64,000 nt of DNA from Epiperipatus broadwayi (GCA_028023455.1 JAQFVV010013377.1:1-64000), one strand, 5' to 3'; numbered from the stretch's first letter, positions 13,499 to 24,880 are shown. Numbers and translations: made by a program. Notes: generated from the letters alone by a model not told the origin.

Positions 13499-14243
13499 TG
13501 ATGATAGGGTTAGGGTTGGGTCTAGACAAATTCAACTCTTGTCAAAGCAGCAGAAGCCATTTTTTTACAGTAATGGAAAATCTCGCAAGCTATGAGATTT
13601 CAACTGTACCTCTGAAAAAACCCCAAATTTCATGTCTCACATACCTGAACAGGTTAGTAGACAGCTTTTTTACAGTGGAAATTTTTTTAGGAGCTTACAC
13701 TACTTCCTTTATTGTTCAAAAATAAAAACATTAACACATCTTACATAAATAGTATTCATTCGAAAAATTCAAACCCTATCATGTAAATATAATGACATTA
13801 AGAATCAGAATTTGTATAGATGGTAAACAACAACATCTATCAAATGATACTGCTGTCTAAGTGTGAATTGTGAGAGTAAATGATCACAAAATGCTAGCAG
13901 GTTAACATTAGTTAAAACATCCAATTGCTGCTAGCAATGGAGAAGTTGTGCCTGAACAAATGGCATTTTAAACTAGTTTTGTCATACAAATGAGAAACAA
14001 TATTTTTTCTGTTATTGGAATAGTGGAATGGTTCACATGTGCTAATTTAAATTTCAGAACAGCATATATTCCTGGTGAGTACTTTTATATCTATTTTATA
14101 TTTTGGTAATATTATGATTTCAGTGTTATCAAAAAAGTTTGACAGAATTTTAGGAAATGAATTTTTCCCCCAGCAATTTTTGTATGTCATTTATAAAAAT
14201 AGAAAAAAAGATTAGTACTGAGTAAAGATAATTTCTCTTACAG
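13499..14243. other. Non-coding spacer with short TTAGGG-like tract
   Basis: A 75-residue plus-strand open frame (13498-13725) has no recognisable motif. At 13505-13519 there is a GGGTTAGGGTTGGG run, too short to be called telomeric. The remainder is AT-rich without supported features. Confidence 0.4.
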
Positions 14244-14418
14244 TTACTTCAATATGGGGAAGTTCCATATACATTTTATCCAAATTATAGACATTGGCAA
14301 AAGTCTTTTTCTTTCATGTTAGACATATATCCAGCCATTAAGAACATTTACCCACTTGCATTCCTGCATGAGGAACAAATGAGTCTATTGAAAGAGGATA
14401 ATTTTTTCTTAGTTTTAG
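14244..14418 (+). CDS. Candidate orphan exon, unknown protein
   Basis: A good acceptor (TTTCTCTTACAG, ending 14243) is followed by a continuous plus-strand frame reading LLQYGEVPYTFYPNYRHW and then a stretch ending HEEQMSLLKED. The frame is ordinary in composition, unlike the AT-coded low-complexity frames around it. A possible donor, TTTTAG followed by GTGAAA, lies at 14419; using it gives a 175-base exon. I do not recognise the family, and no adjoining exon was found. It could equally be chance or a retroelement scrap, so this is only a candidate. Confidence 0.22.
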
Positions 14419-14548
14419 GTGAAATAAATCCAACTCTTTTATTGATTTTTTATATATTTGCTTTTTTTTTGGAGATAAAATATCAGATTGATTATATATG
14501 ATATTATGTAAATAAACAAGAACTGAGCTTTGACTGGTTCAAGAAAAA

Positions 14549-14550
<2 letters not shown>

Positions 14551-14590
<40 letters not shown>

Positions 14591-14618
14591 TGTATATATA
14601 TATATATATATATATATT
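14551..14618. repeat. (TA)n microsatellite
   Basis: A GTGTGTATAT start passes into a long alternating TA tract with a single AGTATG interruption. It is a simple repeat without further signal. Confidence 0.95.
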
Positions 14619-15289
14619 GAAGCAGTCAGCTTTTACAACCCAACTGTTTCACCTACTATATTCTATAGTAGTATCCATTTATATGTAATAACCACCAAAT
14701 TCTTGTATATCATGCTAATATTATCATACAAACTGGATAAATTAAAACCAAAAAAATGCATTAACTATGTGTGTGTGCATATATCTCTACATATATAGAG
14801 AAAATTGCACTTATATACTAAACCTCTATAAATGTGCACATATATTTCTAATAATAATTAAATGAAAAACGAGTTGTATGTGTAACTTAAGACTACATAT
14901 ATGCTAGAAGAATAATGTTAATAGAATTTAAAACATTAAAATTTCTTTATTTTAAAATAGTTATTAAATTTTGAAATTATACAATTCTGCATATATCGCT
15001 AAATTAAATGGTTGAGTTACATATATAACAAAATGTTTTTCCATAATTTTAGATTTGTTTTTCTAGCAATTGTGACACCAGAAAAGTTAATTCTTCCCGC
15101 TATAAAGTTGACCCAATTTTAATTAAAGGTTAAAATTGGATTTAAATAATTGAATAAATTACCATGTGTCACAGAGGTTAAATTGACCTATGTGAAAAAT
15201 AATCACAGTGGGATTTCACTGAATTTTAGAAACAGCGAGTAAGCTAAGAAAATGAATCTACAAATAATATAACGAAGGAGAAGTGGGTG

Positions 15290-15525
15290 TGCTGGTATAT
15301 AAGCTGCTGCAGCCATCTTTGAAGGACACTCTCTAAGATTATAATTTTAATAAAGTTCTTGAAAGGCATTGATGATGATCATATCGAGGTAGAGGCCTAA
15401 AATCTTGCCTTTTCACCTCTGATGATAAGCTGCCTTATGCAGGAAGAGGTGAAGTAACAACCATCACCACCTAAATAAGTCCTATGATGAAGAAATAACT
15501 TGTTAGCAGAAAAGAGAAGAAAATG
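15290..15525 (+). promoter_or_regulatory. Promoter-like segment with TATA box and splice donor
   Basis: A TATATAAGC box (15296-15304) introduces a less AT-rich stretch of about 220 bases that ends AAATG followed by the consensus donor GTAAGTACT (GT at 15526). A TATA box, short leader and donor fit either a gene's first exon or the end of a retroelement LTR; an AATAAAG polyadenylation-like signal at about 15349 favours the LTR reading. No long ORF follows. The sequence was not found elsewhere in the window. The interval 14619-16340 otherwise shows nothing supported. Confidence 0.3.
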
Positions 15526-15529
15526 GTAA

Positions 15530-16341
15530 GTACTCCTTCAATTCTAAAGCTTTCAACTAAACTAAACTCTAAAATGCTAGCTTAATCTAAATCAATGGCT
15601 ATACTAATAATGTAAACTAAATGTACTTCTAAGTGTAATTTTATTTTGTTTCAATCTTAAAATCTTGCTTGATTTCATATTTAAAATGATTTAAAAACTG
15701 ATTTAATATCTGATAACTAATTTGATAATTTAATATTTGATAAATACTGATTTAACTGCTTTATGATTTTATCTGAGTTATTATTTGCACAAATAACACC
15801 ATTCATTTGTTGATATGATTTCTTTATTTATTGGTTTACTTGCTGAATTTATTTATGATTGATTTAGTTATGCATTAATCTTATTCCGAGTAATTAAATG
15901 CTATTCAGTTTTAACTTGCTAAAATCAATATTTTAAATGTTTTAATACAATTTTGTCATGTATCATGCAAAATGGTCTATTTTTAAATAACTATTAAATT
16001 TCTAAGTCATTTTGTATATCTTAAGTTAATAATAATATTTGCCATCATTAATCTCATAAAATTAAAATTGTCGAAACTGAATCAATCAAATATCAGCTAA
16101 TTTCGCATAAGCTTCATTTTAAAACAAAGCCAAATTTCAGATTTCACCTATGTGAAATCATATCTTATTTTAAACCTTACATTTCGTTTAATTGAATCTA
16201 TGCCAAATCTTATTTTAGTTATGTTATTGTTTATGCTATATGTATTCAAAACCGAGATTTATTCATAATTAAACCATTAGTGAGACATAATTAGATTCTC
16301 ATGCATATATATGTAACTTCATGTATATATATATATATATA
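15530..16341. other. AT-rich non-coding DNA before LTR-like repeat
   Basis: There is a high density of TAATT/ATTTAA words, no coding trace, and an (AT)n tract at 16323-16345 that directly abuts the LTR-like repeat. Confidence 0.5.
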
Positions 16342-18300
16342 TATAGTAACAATATATAAATATGCCATTACATTAATTTAAAATAAAAACTAAGTTCGCA
16401 AATAAAAATAAATTTATTAAAAATCTAAAAGCTAAAAAAAATTAAAGAGTTGTTAAACATATATATATTCACACAAATGCAAAACTTTAAAAATATTTTT
16501 TTTTAATAAATGAAAAAAGTGTTTGAACGGATATTTTTGTAAAAAGATTTATATATTTTTGTAAATGGAAATGATTGTTTTATAAATTAATTGAAAAGCA
16601 AACTAACCCTTGGGGCACTTAAAATAAATGAAATATAGATAAGAGAATAAAAAAAATTAGCTTGTCCAATATAGAAGCAGCAAATAAAGGCCCAGACCAT
16701 AATGAAAAAATGGAACAATGATGTTTTTGTTTGTGGAATCCATAGGAGGATTATAAAAGGAAAACGATTCAAATTAAGACAGTTTCCTGACAGTTCCAAC
16801 TTGATTTTGTGAGAAGAATGATAAGACGCACTTGTCATTCTCTCTCACTTTATTTTAAAAATGAAATGACTGTGATACCAGAATGGAACCAGCTAAGGCT
16901 ACCGCCAGAATATCAGACCGGTCTTCCATGAAAGTCTTCATGGGAATACACCAGGAACTGGGAGCTCTTCTACTGTAAGGTGTAAATGGGAAAATTTTAC
17001 CACAAATAATTAAGAACTTTAAAGATTTAACAAGCTAAACATTTTTTTTTTGTAAATGAACTTTAATCTGTCTTTCCAAATTAATAATTAATGTTTAAAT
17101 TTTACATAGTTAAGTTTGCTAAAATCATTTTCATTTTCTTATTAATATTTTTGTATAAATTATTTAAATGCATAAATTTAAGTTGGGTATGGATGTTGCA
17201 TGGATTCATTAGCAGTTAATTAGGTTGTGGTTTTCATATTCGATTAGAATATATAAGTCATCGATGTCAATGGAGCATCTTATGATGAATCCATTGGGTT
17301 TCTTGTATTCCCTCTGCAATTGACGTTATTGATGAGCAATTGACGTTATTGATGACTTTGTATTTTGATCGGCTATGTTTATTTTGGAATGTTTTTAACC
17401 ATGGAATCTATGCAGCTGATCTACACTCAACATTATAAAACAAATTTTATAAAATTCATCTGTGTGAACGTATATAAATGTTAAATTTAAAGTTATATAT
17501 AGTTTAAGGAAGGGTAATCTTAGGTTATTTGTTTCGTAGCTAAATTGGGTCAATGGATTGGATGTATTGATGTAATTAGTAAATGTAGCATGAGATCCGC
17601 TATGGACAGGATTGCATATATATGCCACACACACCCTGTTTGCCTTATGGAATTGGATAGTAAGACGGAAGACGCGGTCCATTCCTATGGAGTTTTTTGT
17701 TTATTGTTCTTCTCACCAGCAGATGTAGCATTTCTGTTTGGTTGAGAGACAATGTCTTCTCTAACTCTACTTCATGCTGTGTTGAATACATCAATGTATC
17801 ATCAGATGGATTGACACCAGTTTGAGTGTGAACTTTTGGCCTAAGGTTAAATAAGGGATAGAAAATTTTCTTTTCAAACACAAATCTATGTAGTTTATTC
17901 ATACTCGACAATCCTAAAATAAATATAACTTTCATCTGTGTAGATGATTTAAATTTTAAAATAATAAGTTAAATTAAAAGAATGTTAAAATCTAAAATAA
18001 TGTTATTCCTCAAAATTTAAAATGATTATATATGTGTGTAAATAAATATCATTTGTGTATTAATTACTGGCAGTAGCTTTTATTTTTTTATATTTAAAAT
18101 ATAAATTAAAGATATAGATTATTATCTCTGTGTCTCCACTGAGCTAGTGACATTGGGATAACGGTCTAAATATAAAGTAAAGTGAGATCTTAACTTATGT
18201 ATCTGCCTACTATAAATTTTTCTAGGTTTACATGCCTAGATGGCGCCCTTGTAGTGCAGATGCCGTAAGATTCAATCTTCACTTTCTTTTGGATCATTAT
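16342..18300 (+). mobile_element. LTR-like repeat, copy 1 (about 2 kb)
   Basis: This is one of two near-complete copies of the same element; the other is 26748-28830. It begins within the terminal word GTAACAATATATAAATATGC and ends with CTTTTGGATCATTATA. In copy 3 the first bases are TGTAACGAT, and copy 2 ends ATCGTTATA, so the ends form a short imperfect inverted repeat, as in LTRs. Two TATA boxes are conserved between copies: TATAAAAG at 16752 and TATAAAT at 18211. Downstream of the second, TCTAGG...CCTAGA forms a short hairpin (18221-18240), followed by a CTAGATGGCGCCC motif. Minus-strand open frames inside (17395-17935) are not conserved in copy 3 and are rejected. A 20-base tandem doublet at 17316-17355 is private to this copy. 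Confidence 0.65.
17316..17355. repeat. Perfect 20-bp tandem doublet inside LTR-like copy 1
   Basis: The unit GCAATTGACGTTATTGATGA occurs twice in a row. The homologous place in copy 3 (about 27846) has the unit once, so the duplication arose in this copy after the two copies separated. Confidence 0.9.
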
Positions 18301-18316
18301 AAGTAATAGCGTAACT

Positions 18317-19150
18317 ATGAATAAAGAAATGGAGCCGGAAGAAAGCCCAATATATTTTAAAAATCTTTAGTTAGTAGAAAAAGAGAAAGAAGTATCTGAG
18401 ATGCGAATGATGATGAAAATGATGATGAATATGATGCAAGAGTTTAAAGAAGAATTGTCAGAAATTTGAGCGAAGTCAGCAAGAATTCAAACAAAGCCAG
18501 TTAGAACTCAAAGCAGAATTGAAGGAAGAAATTAGACAGGTAAAAGGAGAAATTAAGGAACTCAGAGCAGAAGTAAGAGACATAAGATGTGAGATAACAG
18601 GAAAGGTAGAGTAAAATCAAGAGATTGTACAAGTAGATTTTGTCAAAGAAAATAAGGAAGTTGAGGTGATAAAAGAGATAGAAATTGAATTACAATCAGA
18701 TAGCATTGAAACAGATAAAGTAGAAATGTATGTAGATCAAAAGGCAGAAGATAGTGTTAAGCATAGTAGCTTGGAAATAAAATTAATCAACATAGAAAAT
18801 AAAAATAAAAAGGTTAAAGTAAACGTTTGTATTCATTTTAGATGGAGACTTTAAAAAAAGTGTAGAAAAAAATATATTCTAATATTGAAGTAATACGGAG
18901 TTGTGCTAGGTATCAAGGTTTTCTAATTTACAAAGTTGAAAATAGAACGGAAAGAGAAAGAGATAAAGCAATAAATTTTAATCGAGGGAGAGATGTGAGA
19001 ATATGGAGTATAATTTATGTTAGTGAGTTAGTAGAAAGAAAGAAGGAACCACCTGACATAGTTTAAAAGTTAGTTAAGGGTTGGAATATTAAAGTAAACA
19101 GAAATAATGACCGGAAATGGACTACGAGATTAATATGTTTATTTTAACGT
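18317..19150 (+). pseudogene. Gag-like coiled-coil remnant next to LTR-like repeat
   Basis: Directly after the LTR-like repeat a frame opens with MNKEMEPEESPIYFKNL and, after a stop, continues through a Met-rich stretch. Past a frameshift near 18465 it becomes a Glu/Lys/Arg-rich coiled coil (FERSQQEFKQSQLELKAEL and on) with regular heptads, one stop at 18612, and then an acidic tail to 18854. Beyond that only short pieces such as RKERDKAINFNRGRDVRIW are readable. The position and the Met-rich coiled coil are what one expects for the start of a retroelement gag, but no matrix, capsid or zinc-knuckle motif is visible. Identification is by context. It carries one frameshift and at least two stops. 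Confidence 0.45.
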
Positions 19151-19640
19151 AGGTGAAAAGCCTGAATTAGAATTTCACTATTTAAAATGATGGATTGTTT
19201 TGTCAAATAATAACGGAGGCTTCGTAAAACAATCCAAGATTTTTTTTCCCCATGCACATATTAATTAAGAAAAATGTTCGTAAATATATGTCAAATAAAA
19301 TCAATTTAAATAAATAAATGTAAGATATCCGTAGTAAAAGAATAAAGAATGACTCATAATAAACTAACAGGGTTTTTTTTTTGGAATATACGTAAGTTAA
19401 TAAAAGGAAATAAATAAATGGTTTAAAGTAATCAAGTCCAAAAAAATCTTTGTATAATAATAAAGAGCAGTAAAATAAAAGTTTTTTGAATATACGCACA
19501 TTATTAAAAAAAAGTAAATAAATGGTTTAATGTAAATAAATGGTTGAAAGTCATTGTACCAAATTCCTAAAATTTTTCTGAATAAAATCTACATTTTTGT
19601 TAATCTAAACCTTAATTAAATAAATTTTGTTAGTACACTG
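19151..19640. other. AT-rich stretch with short diverged repeats
   Basis: Words such as AATAAATGGTTTAA and GAATATACG recur two or three times between 19310 and 19550, giving a weak local repetition. No coding trace was seen; the minus-strand open frame at 19203-19499 is hydrophobic low complexity. Confidence 0.4.
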
Positions 19641-19644
19641 ACTG

Positions 19645-19827
19645 ATGAACTTAATATTCTTGTTGTTGTTTTTTTTAACTATCAAATCAACCTTTGGAAC
19701 ATGTTCAAGCAGAGTTATAGATTTTCCCTCCAAAGCAGGCACCAACCTCAGAGAAACAGTTAGAGCGATTGCCATTGGCAGTTGTCACTGTAGATTCAAT
19801 CCTATAGATAAAGATCAGAACACATAA
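19645..19827 (+). CDS. Short ORF with signal-peptide-like start, unknown
   Basis: A 60-residue frame starts MNLIFLLLFFLTIKSTFG, which looks like a signal peptide with a plausible cleavage site after Gly. It is followed by a polar segment with three cysteines (one just after the cleavage site, two as SCHC) and ends DKDQNT. The composition of the mature part is unlike the surrounding AT-coded frames. No family is recognised, no promoter or splice signals are evident, and it abuts the satellite array. It may be chance. Confidence 0.2.
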   Translation: MNLIFLLLFFLTIKSTFGTCSSRVIDFPSKAGTNLRETVRAIAIGSCHCRFNPIDKDQNT

Positions 19828-19883
19828 ATAGTGGAAAATTTGATAAGGATTATTATTTATTATTGTTATATATATATATATAT

Positions 19884-21104
19884 GATAACAGATGGTGTTC
19901 TACCAAAAACGTCAAGCGTAGTTTTCTGCTTACATAAACATCAGAGCGAGCATTCACTATCTCTAACTTTAATTCCACTTTCAGATCATGATTTCAAGCT
20001 ATTTGCTATTGTCAGTGAAAGACAGGAATAAGAAACTAGATCTAAACACAAACTCTGAGCATTTATGAAACAGTTTCTATTCAGCTTGCAGGCGTGAATC
20101 TTTTAGACACGTTAATGTCTTCAAACTCAGCATAGCAAGCCAGATAGCTACATGGGTATGATCTCAGTTCAGCATCACCACATAGTAGAAGCCTCTGCAA
20201 TATACATCATTGCAAGAAAGACCTCAAAGGTACATTTATGAAAAACAAAAAAACACAAGTTAAAAAACTAGCTAACGCTTGTATTTATGATAACAGATGG
20301 CGTTCTACCAAAAACATCACCAAGCATAGTTTTCTGTTTACATAAACATCAGAGCGAGCATTCACTATCTCTAACTTTAATTCCACTTTCAAATCATGAT
20401 TTTAAGCTACTTGCTATCGTCAGTGAAAGACAGGAATAAGAAACTAGATCTAAACACAAACTCTGAGCATTTATGAAACAGTTTCTATTCAGCTTGCAAG
20501 CGTGAATCTTTTAGACACATTAATGTCTTCAAACTCAGCATAGCAAGCCAGATAGCTACATGGGTCTGATCTCAGTTCAGCATCCCCACATAGTAGAAGC
20601 CTCTGCAATATACATCATTGCAAGAAAGACCTCAAAGGTACATTTATGAAAAACAAAAAAACACAAGTTAAAAAACTAGCTAACGCTTGTATTTATGATA
20701 ACAGATGGCGTTCTACCAAAAACACTGTCAAGCGTAGTTTTCTGTTTACATAAATGTCAGAGTGAGCATTCACTATCTCTAACTTTAATTCCACTTTCAG
20801 ATCATGATTTCAAGCTATTTGCTATCGTCAGTGAAAGACAGGAATAAGAAACTAGATCTAAACACAAACTCTGAGCATTTATGAAACAGTTTCTATTCAG
20901 CTTGCAAGCATGAATCTTATAGACATGTTAATGTCTTCAAACTCAGCATAGCAAGCCAGATAGCTACATGGGTCTGATCTCAGTTCAGCATCACCACATA
21001 GTAGAAGTCTCTGCAATATACATCATTGCAAGAAAGACCTCAAAGGTACATTTATGAAAAACAAAAAAAACACAAGTTAAAAAACTTGCTATCACTTGTA
21101 TTTA
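19884..21104 (+). repeat. Tandem array, three direct units of about 405-408 bp
   Basis: Three head-to-tail units begin at 19884, 20289 and 20697, each opening with GATAACAGATGG and closing with a poly-A-rich piece, AAGTTAAAAAACT, and CTTGTATTTAT. Units differ by scattered substitutions only. No conserved ORF spans them. The left end abuts a (TA)n tract. The third unit runs to about 21104, where the sequence reverses orientation. Confidence 0.9.
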
Positions 21105-21580
21105 GAATGCCATCTGTTATCATAAATACAAGCGTTAGCAAGTTTTTTAACTTGTGTTTTTTTGTTTTTCATAAATGTATCTTTGAGGACTTTCTTGCAA
21201 TGATGTATATTGCAGAGGCTTCTACTATGTGGTGATGCTGAACTGAGATCAGACCCATGTAGCTATCTGGCTTGCTATGCTGAGTTTGAAGACATTAACT
21301 TGTCTAAAAGATTCACACTTGCAAGCTGAATAGAAACTGTTTCATAAATGCTCAGAGTTTGTGTTTAGATCTAGTTTCTTATTCCTATCTTTCACTGACG
21401 ATAGCAAATAGCTTGAAATCATGATCTGAAAGTGGAATTAAAGTTAGAGATAGTGAATGCTCACTCTGACGTTTATGTAAACAGAAAACTATGCTTGACG
21501 GTGTTTTTGGTAGAATGCCATCTATTATCATAAATACAAGCGTTAGCAAGTTTTTTAACTTGTGTTTTATTGTTTTTCAT
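21105..21580 (-). repeat. Inverted unit of the same array
   Basis: From 21105 the sequence is the reverse complement of the array unit: first the unit-start word as GCCATCTGTTATC, then the unit end (AAGCGTTAGCAAG), the body back to a second GCCATCTATTATC at about 21517, and the unit end again. It stops at GTTTTTCAT followed by (AT)n. Together with the third direct unit it forms a near-perfect hairpin with arms of about 400 bases and a very short centre. Confidence 0.9.
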
Positions 21581-22594
21581 ATATATATATAACTTAGCGT
21601 ATATTGATGCACAAACTAAAGCTCTGTTTTGAAATGGTTAAAATATCTTAATTAAGATATACTTACAAGCTTATTATTATTCTAAGATAGATTTGCTTTT
21701 AAATATAATATTTAACCAATATTCAGTTGAAGTGATAAAATGCAGCATAAATTCATAATTCAGTATTGTAATTACCACCCATATACTGTAATCCTTCTTA
21801 CATAAATAAAAGCCTATATAGATAGCTTTATAACTTGGATTCATAAATTTTCCTTAATAGTATAATTACTAATACTATGATATGAACTGATAAAGTGTAG
21901 TTTCATGAAGGAAACTATTATTTAGCATCGTAATTTTTATTATATGATAATGTTTTCGGTGGTGCGTATGTATCCTTAAGAAATGCTAGGGCGTACTCAT
22001 TTGTTGCTGTATTCTTTAATGGTTGTATATGGTCATGCTGTACCATTACTCTTAGTTTGGGCAATTTTCTTCTTCAGATGGTGGATGGGTTTGAACCTCC
22101 CCATTCTGCATCCTTAGGAATGGAGCATGAGACTTCAACTTAAATAATTTGCTCAATCATCCAGACTAAAGGTCTTTTATTTCACAGCAATGAGTTCGGC
22201 CAAAGGGAACCGTTACTTGGTAAAAATCCCATGAATAAGGCACATATATGAGATGCAAGGACTCAGAATTGCATGTTTTCCATATGCCTTAGTATCTGAA
22301 GTGTTGCTGCCAATAATCAGTTGATCCCGCCATTATAATTGTTATTTTAAGCTTTGATCTGAATTCGAATCCAATTTAACATTTATAGTAGCTATATAAA
22401 AAATATATTAATTATTCACACTTAGTTAAGTATTATGTTCTTTATAAATGTTTGTATTCACTTCCACTAACTATAAAGCAAATCTAGATCCTATTATAGC
22501 ACAAACTAGGCATAGATAACATGAGAAAATTCATTTAGTTATAAAAATAATATTAAAGCTCATGAAAATGTAAATTCAAATGTATTATAATTTC
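21581..22594. other. Non-coding spacer, slightly richer island at 21960-22340
   Basis: Most of this is AT-rich. The part 21960-22340 is less AT-rich and contains GGTTTGAACCTCC, which resembles a tRNA B box, but no A box stands at the right distance upstream and no cloverleaf is evident. It may be an old repeat that I cannot name. Confidence 0.4.
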
Positions 22595-22919
22595 ATCACC
22601 TGTGACTGATTCACATATATAGCTAAGTAAATTAATTATTTGTAACCTAGAAATTACAATCACCTGCGAGTGATTAAAATGCTATATATAAACCGGAAGT
22701 GCATAAATATTAAATTATCACCTATGAGTGATATATATATATGAAACCAGATAATTTGTAACTAGAAACTTAATATCACCTGCGAGTGATTTCACATACC
22801 ACCTATATATGTAAACCAAGCCATGTAAAACTCAGCCATAAAGAATTATATATCTAAAACCATCACTTGCACGTGACCCCAAACTTAATGTAAACACCTT
22901 TTAATCACGTGCATGTGAG
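22595..22919. promoter_or_regulatory. Array of six short palindromes TCAC-N6-GTGA / E-boxes
   Basis: Six related 16-base sites occur at 22595, 22659, 22717, 22775, 22862 and 22904. Two are ATCACCTGCGAGTGAT exactly; the others are ATCACCTGTGACTGAT, ATCACCTATGAGTGAT, ATCACTTGCACGTGAC and ATCACGTGCATGTGAG. Most are TCAC...GTGA inverted repeats and hold E-box hexamers (CACCTG, CACGTG). Spacing is 64, 58, 58, 87 and 42 bases. The flanks of sites 2 and 4 also match (TTTGTAAC, CTAGAAA), so part of the array grew by duplication of a unit of about 116 bases, but the sites are better conserved than their flanks. The function is unknown; a bHLH or zinc-finger binding cluster is possible. Confidence 0.6.
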
Positions 22920-23844
22920 ACCAAACATCTAGCTATTGTAATTTTGTTTTAATTATTATTTCAAAATTTAACTTCATTAAATTAATTTTAAATTTAACTT
23001 TGCTTCATGTCTTAGTCTTGTTCACTGTCTCATAATCATTCCATCATTTAGTAATTATTTATTATTAGTTATTAAAGATAATTTCATTGTTGAATAATCA
23101 TATTCTAGCCACATGATACTTATATAGCTATACTAGATAGAACATCAATTTTCTTCCAGTCTTTTGCTCTACTGATGTTCTACTGCCGGGACATGAGGGA
23201 AAATACTGCAGTGGCCTCATATGTGTCATCCACAAGGTGGTAAATCTTTGAGCGGTAGTGAAGGAACTATCAGACCTGTGGTTGCACCACCGTATTCTGG
23301 TCGGCCTTGGATGATTTACTAAAGTTCTAGGTTTTGTTACGCGAATGTACATATTTGACCATAACAATATATATATATCACTTTATCGGGAACAATGTTG
23401 ACAGGAGATACATGGGATTATTAAGTGAAGTACTGATTTTTATTGCATGTTTTTAACTTAGTGTTGTGTACACAATAATTGCAAAAGGAAACAAAAAACA
23501 AAAAAATTTTTATTATAAGATGAACAGGGAGAATAGGAGATCAATAAAAATATTTTTATATAGAATGAGCTCCTAAAATAAGAAACTTTTTGCACTCATA
23601 TTTGAATTAGTCATATGTAAATAATTTGTAACAAAACTATAATATGACGTGAATTCTTCTGTTACCACAACTGGGTTAAAAATAATTATCAATGTTAAAT
23701 TGATCTGAATTATTAATTAAGAGATTGGTTATAGAAATATAGTTCCTTAGATTTAAAATAAAAGCAGAATGATAAACCGTGATAATAATCATATGCTGAT
23801 GTGAATATAATATTTTGAATAATTAAAAAACACACCTATTATGA
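22920..23844. other. Spacer with a GC-richer unknown segment at 23128-23367
   Basis: The segment 23128-23367 stands out as GC-richer and is open on the minus strand for 79 residues (starting MLWSNMYIRVTKPRTLVNH), with an arginine- and threonine-rich composition. No motif is recognised. It may be a scrap of an unidentified transposon. The remaining sequence is AT-rich. Confidence 0.35.
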
Positions 23845-23873
23845 ATAAAAATATGGTTCTTGTGTTCCCCTTG
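23845..23873 (+). repeat. 29-bp inverted repeat, left arm (at gap edge)
   Basis: These 29 bases are the exact reverse complement of 25977-26005. The core reads ATGGTTCTTGTGTTCC. The arm is cut by the assembly gap, so its true extent is unknown. Confidence 0.85.
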
Positions 23874-24373
23874 NNNNNNNNNNNNNNNNNNNNNNNNNNN
23901 NNNNNNNNNNNNNNNNNNNNNNNNNNNNNNNNNNNNNNNNNNNNNNNNNNNNNNNNNNNNNNNNNNNNNNNNNNNNNNNNNNNNNNNNNNNNNNNNNNNN
24001 NNNNNNNNNNNNNNNNNNNNNNNNNNNNNNNNNNNNNNNNNNNNNNNNNNNNNNNNNNNNNNNNNNNNNNNNNNNNNNNNNNNNNNNNNNNNNNNNNNNN
24101 NNNNNNNNNNNNNNNNNNNNNNNNNNNNNNNNNNNNNNNNNNNNNNNNNNNNNNNNNNNNNNNNNNNNNNNNNNNNNNNNNNNNNNNNNNNNNNNNNNNN
24201 NNNNNNNNNNNNNNNNNNNNNNNNNNNNNNNNNNNNNNNNNNNNNNNNNNNNNNNNNNNNNNNNNNNNNNNNNNNNNNNNNNNNNNNNNNNNNNNNNNNN
24301 NNNNNNNNNNNNNNNNNNNNNNNNNNNNNNNNNNNNNNNNNNNNNNNNNNNNNNNNNNNNNNNNNNNNNNNNN
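23874..24373. other. Assembly gap (500 N)
   Basis: There are exactly 500 undetermined bases. The round number suggests a placeholder or estimated size. Open frames crossing it are artefacts. Confidence 0.99.
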
Positions 24374-24880
24374 TGAATTTATGAAGGAAAAAAGGAAGTC
24401 AACATTGAGAAAAGTGTAAGACAGGGTGACTCCATATCTCCAAAACTTTTTACAGCAGTGCTGCAAGAAGTATTTTGTGGATTAAAATGATAAGCTAAAG
24501 GAGTGAAAGTAAATGGAGATTATTTAAGTCATTTAGATTTTGCAGATGATGTAGTTGTTTTTGCAAATAATGTTTTAGAGCTGCAGGAAATGTTGCAGGA
24601 GTTATCAGATGAAAATAGGAAAGTAGGACTAAAGATAAATATTAAAAAGACTAAAGTAATATTTAATGGATTTTCTCAAAATATGAAAATAAAGATTGTT
24701 TATGATGAGTTAGAAGAAGTTATCAGTTAAAAACGCCTTGGTCAGATTATTAATACAGATGGAAACATAATGAATGAAATTAATCATAGAATTAAACTTG
24801 GTTGGAGTGCTTTTAGTAGAAATAACTTGATACTAAAAGGAAATAAGCCTATGTGTTTTACCTGTTCTTACTTTTCCATA
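24374..24880 (+). pseudogene. RTE-clade LINE reverse transcriptase fragment
   Basis: This matches the longer RTE copy at about 49386-49900. Readable pieces are SVRQGDSISPKLFTAVLQE (motif B), then FADDVVVFANN (motif C with the catalytic Asp pair), and VGLKINIKKTKVIFNGFS. Stops interrupt it at about 24490 and 24728. The copy ends after NNLILKGNKPMC, where about 45 bases present in the other copy are missing and similarity fades. The 5' part probably lies in the gap. It is a dead fragment. Confidence 0.9.

Noticed and set aside
13505-13519. GGGTTAGGGTTGGG as interstitial telomere repeat
   Set aside because: Only about two units, the second imperfect; too short to be meaningful in 64 kb.
15418-15455. 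CTGATGA followed by a stem as a hammerhead ribozyme
   Set aside because: No GAAA core after the stem at the right place, and no flanking stems.
17395-17935. Two overlapping minus-strand frames in LTR-like copy 1
   Set aside because: Not conserved in copy 3; no motif.
22086-22100. B-box-like GGTTTGAACCTCC as evidence for a SINE
   Set aside because: No A box at a suitable distance upstream and no second copy in the window.
22595-22919. CRISPR array
   Set aside because: Short spaced palindromes superficially recall repeats and spacers, but the repeats differ, spacers are unequal and partly homologous, and the DNA is clearly eukaryotic.
23789-24466. Long open frames spanning the N run
   Set aside because: The frame is open only because undetermined bases contain no stop; nothing coding is shown.
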